Below are positions 60,083-64,000 of a DNA stretch of 64,000 nucleotides, piece by piece. A model generated the notes under the pieces. The model was not told where the DNA came from and ran no database searches. It saw only the letters and a program-made list of their open reading frames with translations. The translations under genes and the position numbers were made by a program. The stretch comes from Vicia villosa (lineage: Eukaryota; Streptophyta; Magnoliopsida; Fabales; Fabaceae), in contig NC_081185.1 of NCBI RefSeq assembly GCF_029867415.1, positions 132,949,753-133,013,752 on the forward strand. Direction: 5' to 3'. Numbering within the stretch: position 1 is the stretch's first letter; each line of letters opens with the position of its first letter.

Positions 60083-60935
60083 GTGTTATTTTTAATTTAT
60101 CTTTAATGCATGAGACAAATATTTTTTATTAATTAATTTAATTTAATTTTTTTATATTTTCTATATAAAAATAAAAATAATTTATTATAAATACAAATAC
60201 AAGATAATTAAATGTCAAAATAAAACTGGATAATATTAATATTTGCTAAATATTGTTAGTACAAAAATTATAAAACACTCACTAATTTTTTCACATTATG
60301 TTTTTTTAGAAAAATAGTCACTAAAAAACTCAGTGAGTCTACAAAAGTGTAGATAAAACATATGTTTATCATTAATTAATAAATTATAGTTAATAAATTT
60401 TAATATTATCAACAAAATAATCTAAAGTATTCTATCATGTAAATTATAAACTTATTTCTCAATTTTTTCATGTTACCCATTTAAAAATAAATCACTTAAA
60501 ATTTTTTTTATAGTTTTTATAGGTAATTATTTTATTTTATTTGATTATATAATTGAATTAACTTTGTTTATATATTTAAAATATATTTTTTCTATATTTA
60601 ATAGGTCATTTAATTATATACATTTTTGTGTTACTTTTAATTTATCTTTAATGCATGACACAAATATTTTTCATTAATTAATTAAATTTAATATCTTTTA
60701 TATTATTTATATAAAAATAAAAAAATTATTATAATTTATTATAAAAACAAATACAAAATAAATTTGGAATTAAAATTAGCTAATATTTGTAATTTTTAAA
60801 TATCGTCAATAAAAAATTATAAAACAATCACTAATTTTTTCACATAATTTTTTTTAGAAAAATAGTCACTAAAATACTCATTGAGTCTACAAAAGTGTTG
60901 AGAAAACATATGTTTATCATTAATTAATAAAGAGA
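59541..60935. repeat. Large degenerate tandem duplications in intron 2 of PIF1-B
   Basis: CACCTATAAAACTTAAGAAA begins two units (about 59543 and 59854). TAGGTAATTATTTTATTTTA occurs near 59617 and 60520, with TTAGATAATTATTTTATTTG near 59939. TCACTAATTTTTTCACAT with AGTCTACAAAAGTG occurs near 60280 and 60830. A (TA)n run at 60033-60080 interrupts the second unit. No coding capacity. This accounts for most of the extra intron length relative to copy A and has no recognised transposon ends. Confidence 0.8.
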
Positions 60936-61816
60936 ATAATATTAATGCAAGGACCGTGTATAATATTCTACACATGTATCCAACTCATTATTATTTATTA
61001 TCAAAATATTCTACAAAAAATGTATACACTAAATTATCAATTAAAAAGTTTTTACAATGTACGACAAATATTGTCACAAATTAATTAGTTAAAATTAATA
61101 TTTTTTTCTACTTTATATATAGTAAAAATAATAATTTTACAATAAATAAATTATTTTTTTTCATAACATTCATCTATGAGCATTGACATATTTTATAAAC
61201 TTTAAAAAAACATTGATTATTTCTTTAAAAAAAACCTTTGACATTGATTAATATATAAAAAACACAAGATATATATTTGTCACTCTTACACAAAACATGT
61301 TAGAGAAATATTTGTAATTCATACATTAAAAAACATGTTAAGAAAATATTTAATTATAAATTTACTTCAAATAACTCTTTTATTATTTATGTTGTATAAT
61401 TTTAATCATATCGCTTAAATTTTAAATTAATTTTTTAATCAATTAAATATATTATTTTATTAACATTTAATAATATAATAATTTATAAAATACCGTGCAA
61501 TAGTTCTTGCCTAATTCACCTTTAAATTTTATATAAATTTATAGCGTCAAAGTTAAACATTTAACTCGTTCCCTCTTTATTTGATTTGATTTTAGAAATT
61601 GAGTTGAATTAAGAAGCACAAACACCATGAATTATTAAACATAATCTCTCAACAAGTTGTTGATGTTAATGTTCGAAACAACGATACTAATAATAATTTA
61701 AAAATAAATAAATAAATAAATTAAACATAATCATAATAAATCTCGGTATTAGTGTCTAATACTAATAGGGATCACGACTTTTTTTAGAGGTTCCGCAAGT
61801 GGTTGTATAAACAAAT

Positions 61817-61973
61817 GAGTTAAATATATTTTTGGTCCCTATAAACATCTCAATTTTGACTTTTAGTCCTTATAAAAAAAAATATTGACTATTAGTCCCT
61901 AAAAGTCAATATTTTTTTAGGGACTAAAAACCATTTTGAGTAATTTTATAGGGACTAAAAATATATTTAACCC
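61817..61973. mobile_element. Foldback MITE with 9-bp target duplication
   Basis: Ends GAGTTAAATATATTTTTGGT and its near-complement ACTAAAAATATATTTAACCC bound a 157-bp palindrome with internal GACTTTTAGTCC/GGGACTAAAA pairs. Flanks TAAACAAAT and TAAACATAT match at 8 of 9 positions, suggesting a Mutator-type MITE. It lies in intron 2 of PIF1-B. Confidence 0.8.
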
Positions 61974-64000
61974 TAAACATATGTGAGGTACAAAAATGAA
62001 AGGTCTTGCCTTTCTTTCCTTGCTCAAATATGAGATTTTGAGAACTGCTCTTGGCTGGTATGGTGAACTTTAATTTTGTAGTAGGCTGAAGGTTTTATAT
62101 GGTTGAAAAAGTTGGCTGCATGATCTCGTGATCATTGTGAAATTTGCATTGTGCATCTACCTTTTAACATAGGCTGTCATGATGCTGCAATGAGCCACCT
62201 AGCCGGTCTAAAGTTCTCTGAATGCATTTTCTATTCATTGGAAAAGTTCTGCAAGTATGAAACACTTAGAAAAGGCATTATGGTACTTGGTTTTGCTTGT
62301 GAAAAAATTCACGCCCTTATGTGAATCGATAGAATAACATCGTAGTTGAATTAAGTAGAAGCTTTTAGCTGAGCATACATACATAACTTTTAGCTGTAAT
62401 GACCATTTATTTTACAACATAACTTCTTTTTTTATCTATGATTGTTTTCCCCAATTTCTTCAAACTAATTTCATTATATTCTTATTTCTATTTGTCTTGC
62501 TTTAAAAGGATGTTGATTTTGAATCTCGTACTGCTGAGAGAGGGTTTGTTGTCTGGACAAATATTTCTTTGAGTTCATGTATTTTATGCCGTTTATTTTA
62601 ACTTGAAGTTTTCACTTTGACTTACATCCAGAGGCGCCGTAATGAAATTAATGAAAAGATGAGAGTTTTGCAACAACTTCTACCTCGGTCTAATAATAAG
62701 GTAAACCAACTTTTTAGATTTCTCAATTCTTTGTTGATAATATAAGAGGCATGATTTAAGATTTTGTTTCCTTTCTAATTTCTATTTCTAATCTTTCTCC
62801 TACTATTTATTCATAGTCTGATGAAGAGTCTATGCTCGATGCGGCAATTCAATACACGAAGTCACTGCAGTTACAAGTTCAGGTAGACTCCTCTATGTAT
62901 TTCTGATCTTTAAAAACGGTCACGCCACTATAATAGTTTCATTCTTAAATAAAGAATACAGTTTATGCAGATGATGTCCATGAGATATGGCACGGTATCT
63001 ATGATGTTTCCTGCAATCCAGCAGTATATGCGGCCACCAATTGGTATGGGAATGAACATGCCAGTAATGTCATTTCCCAATATGTTTCCTAGTTCTACTT
63101 CGTCTCTGAATTTCGGACCAAGGTTCTCTATGCCTTCTTTCCACATGCCGCATGTTTCTACACCTGGTTCATTCATAATTCCAGCAACAAATCCGGCAAA
63201 TAATAACATGTCCACCTCAGTTGGAACATATAATTCAAATCATCTAGGTATCCCAAATTTTACTGATCCTTATCAACAGTACATGGGAGCCTACCAGATG
63301 CAGTCTCAATTAATGCAGGTATTTTATCCTCTAATGCTATTTTAGATTAGTAATTTTTTAAATATTGTGTGAATTAACTTCTTGCACATGTGATCCATTG
63401 GATTTGAAAATCATAATTTCTCTGTTATTATTGTGTAAAACGTGGTTTCACTTTTAACTTAACTATTAAGAAAACTTTTATTTTGCAAGTTTTCATTGTA
63501 ACTTTGTTTTTTCCAAAGTAAGATCACAATGATGTAAATTTTTATGAATCCATTTTCATGTGTAGAATCGGGCAATGAACCAAACAAATGTCAGCAAGTT
63601 CGAAAGTGGCCGCCAGTCAGGTAAATGCTTATTTGTTAGTATTTTTGTCAAATTTGGTTAACTTATGTGAAAATAAAAGAATGGTTTATTATTTTGGGTC
63701 TTAATGGTTTTTATATGTGTCTTACTGTGTTCATGACCAATTTACTCTACTATTTTTCATAACTAATTTACCTTCAATTCAAATATGTACTGAATCCTTA
63801 TAATTTGGTATCAAAATTTGTTTCTTCTAAATATCTCAATTTGTTTCTTGATTTATTTCAGGAGATAAATGATTATTTGATAGTTGCTTACGTATATGGT
63901 GTTGCTTCATATTTGTTACCTCCATCTATCAAAATGGTACTCATAGTATTATTGTAAGTTTCGAATATGCTATATGTAACTTAGTTTATTGTAAGTCTCA

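Larger units (their letters stand above)
57492..63872 (+). pseudogene. PIF1-like gene copy B, basic-region exon damaged
   Basis: All eight exons of copy A can be placed: 57492-57514, 57625-58213, 62509-62543, 62632-62700, 62817-62882, 62971-63318, 63566-63620, 63862-63872. Every exon is open and keeps A's phase except exon 3, which is 35 nt instead of 96: two deletions (45 and 16 nt) remove the KRS and EVHSL parts of the basic region and shift the frame, giving a stop soon after exon 4 begins. Skipping exon 3 would give 386 codons in frame. The phytochrome-binding motif reads ELQWQNGRVV, with the conserved final Gln changed to Arg. Basic/helix residues are changed too (RRRNEIN for RRRDRIN; helix 2 AAIQYTKSL for EAIEYLKSL). 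Exon 2 has an expanded AEPEP/AESESEP repeat. Intron 2 is 4.3 kb against 1.06 kb in A. Either a decaying pseudogene or, less likely, a gene for a non-DNA-binding HLH. Confidence 0.85.

Noticed and set aside
62501..62560. Alternative donor that would rescue PIF1-B exon 3 in frame
   Set aside because: No other GT in suitable phase gives an intact basic region: the deleted bases are missing from the DNA, so only skipping restores frame.

Overview
The window is plant nuclear DNA: low-GC intergenic sequence, canonical GT-AG introns, a phytochrome-interacting bHLH gene, and dense nested plant transposons. The retroelement types (a Tat/Ogre-like element with multi-kb LTRs and a repeat-rich 3' UTR, and a Cyclops/Athila-like element with LTRs of about 1.4 kb) suggest an IRLC legume, plausibly Fabeae. 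This is inferred from content and no species call is possible.

1-19 kb is transposon graveyard. It holds a partial hAT-type MITE, two foldback MITEs set in TA tracts, pieces of LINE and Copia (SIRE-like) elements, a broken plant-mobile-domain (PMD) gene on the minus strand, and more TIR elements with visible target-site duplications. At 10.7-18.4 kb a Mutator-like TIR element with a 9-bp target duplication contains a Helitron-like end and a nearly full but broken L1-type LINE. A 688-bp hAT-type element follows at 18.45-19.14 kb.

21-26 kb carries the one clearly intact host gene: an eight-exon PIF1/PIL5-type bHLH gene (413 codons, copy A). Directly behind it, tail to tail, lies a degraded inverted partial copy (copy C). 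A third copy (B) lies at 57.5-63.9 kb in the same orientation as A. All exons of B are open and phase-compatible except exon 3, which carries the DNA-contacting basic region. That exon has lost 61 nt, so the normal splice form is frameshifted. Skipping it would give an in-frame HLH protein without most of the basic region.

Between copies C and B lies a stack of insertions. A minus-strand chromovirus remnant abuts the intron of copy C. A 15-kb Athila/Cyclops-like element (27.1-42.1 kb) sits inside its LTR. A 3.6-kb antisense solo LTR (34.2-37.8 kb) sits inside the Athila element. Next to this, a MURA transposase pseudogene (minus) and a GRF zinc-finger pseudogene (plus) face each other. They are split by a young 7.9-kb Ogre-like deletion derivative (44.7-52.6 kb), and a hAT element interrupts the region just upstream of MURA.

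The most interesting material is the PIF1 trio: one good gene, an adjacent inverted copy that could form hairpin RNA by read-through, and a third copy that has lost its DNA-contact exon and a conserved residue of the phytochrome-binding motif. No rRNA, intact tRNA or CRISPR was seen. Exon limits and element borders were read by eye.
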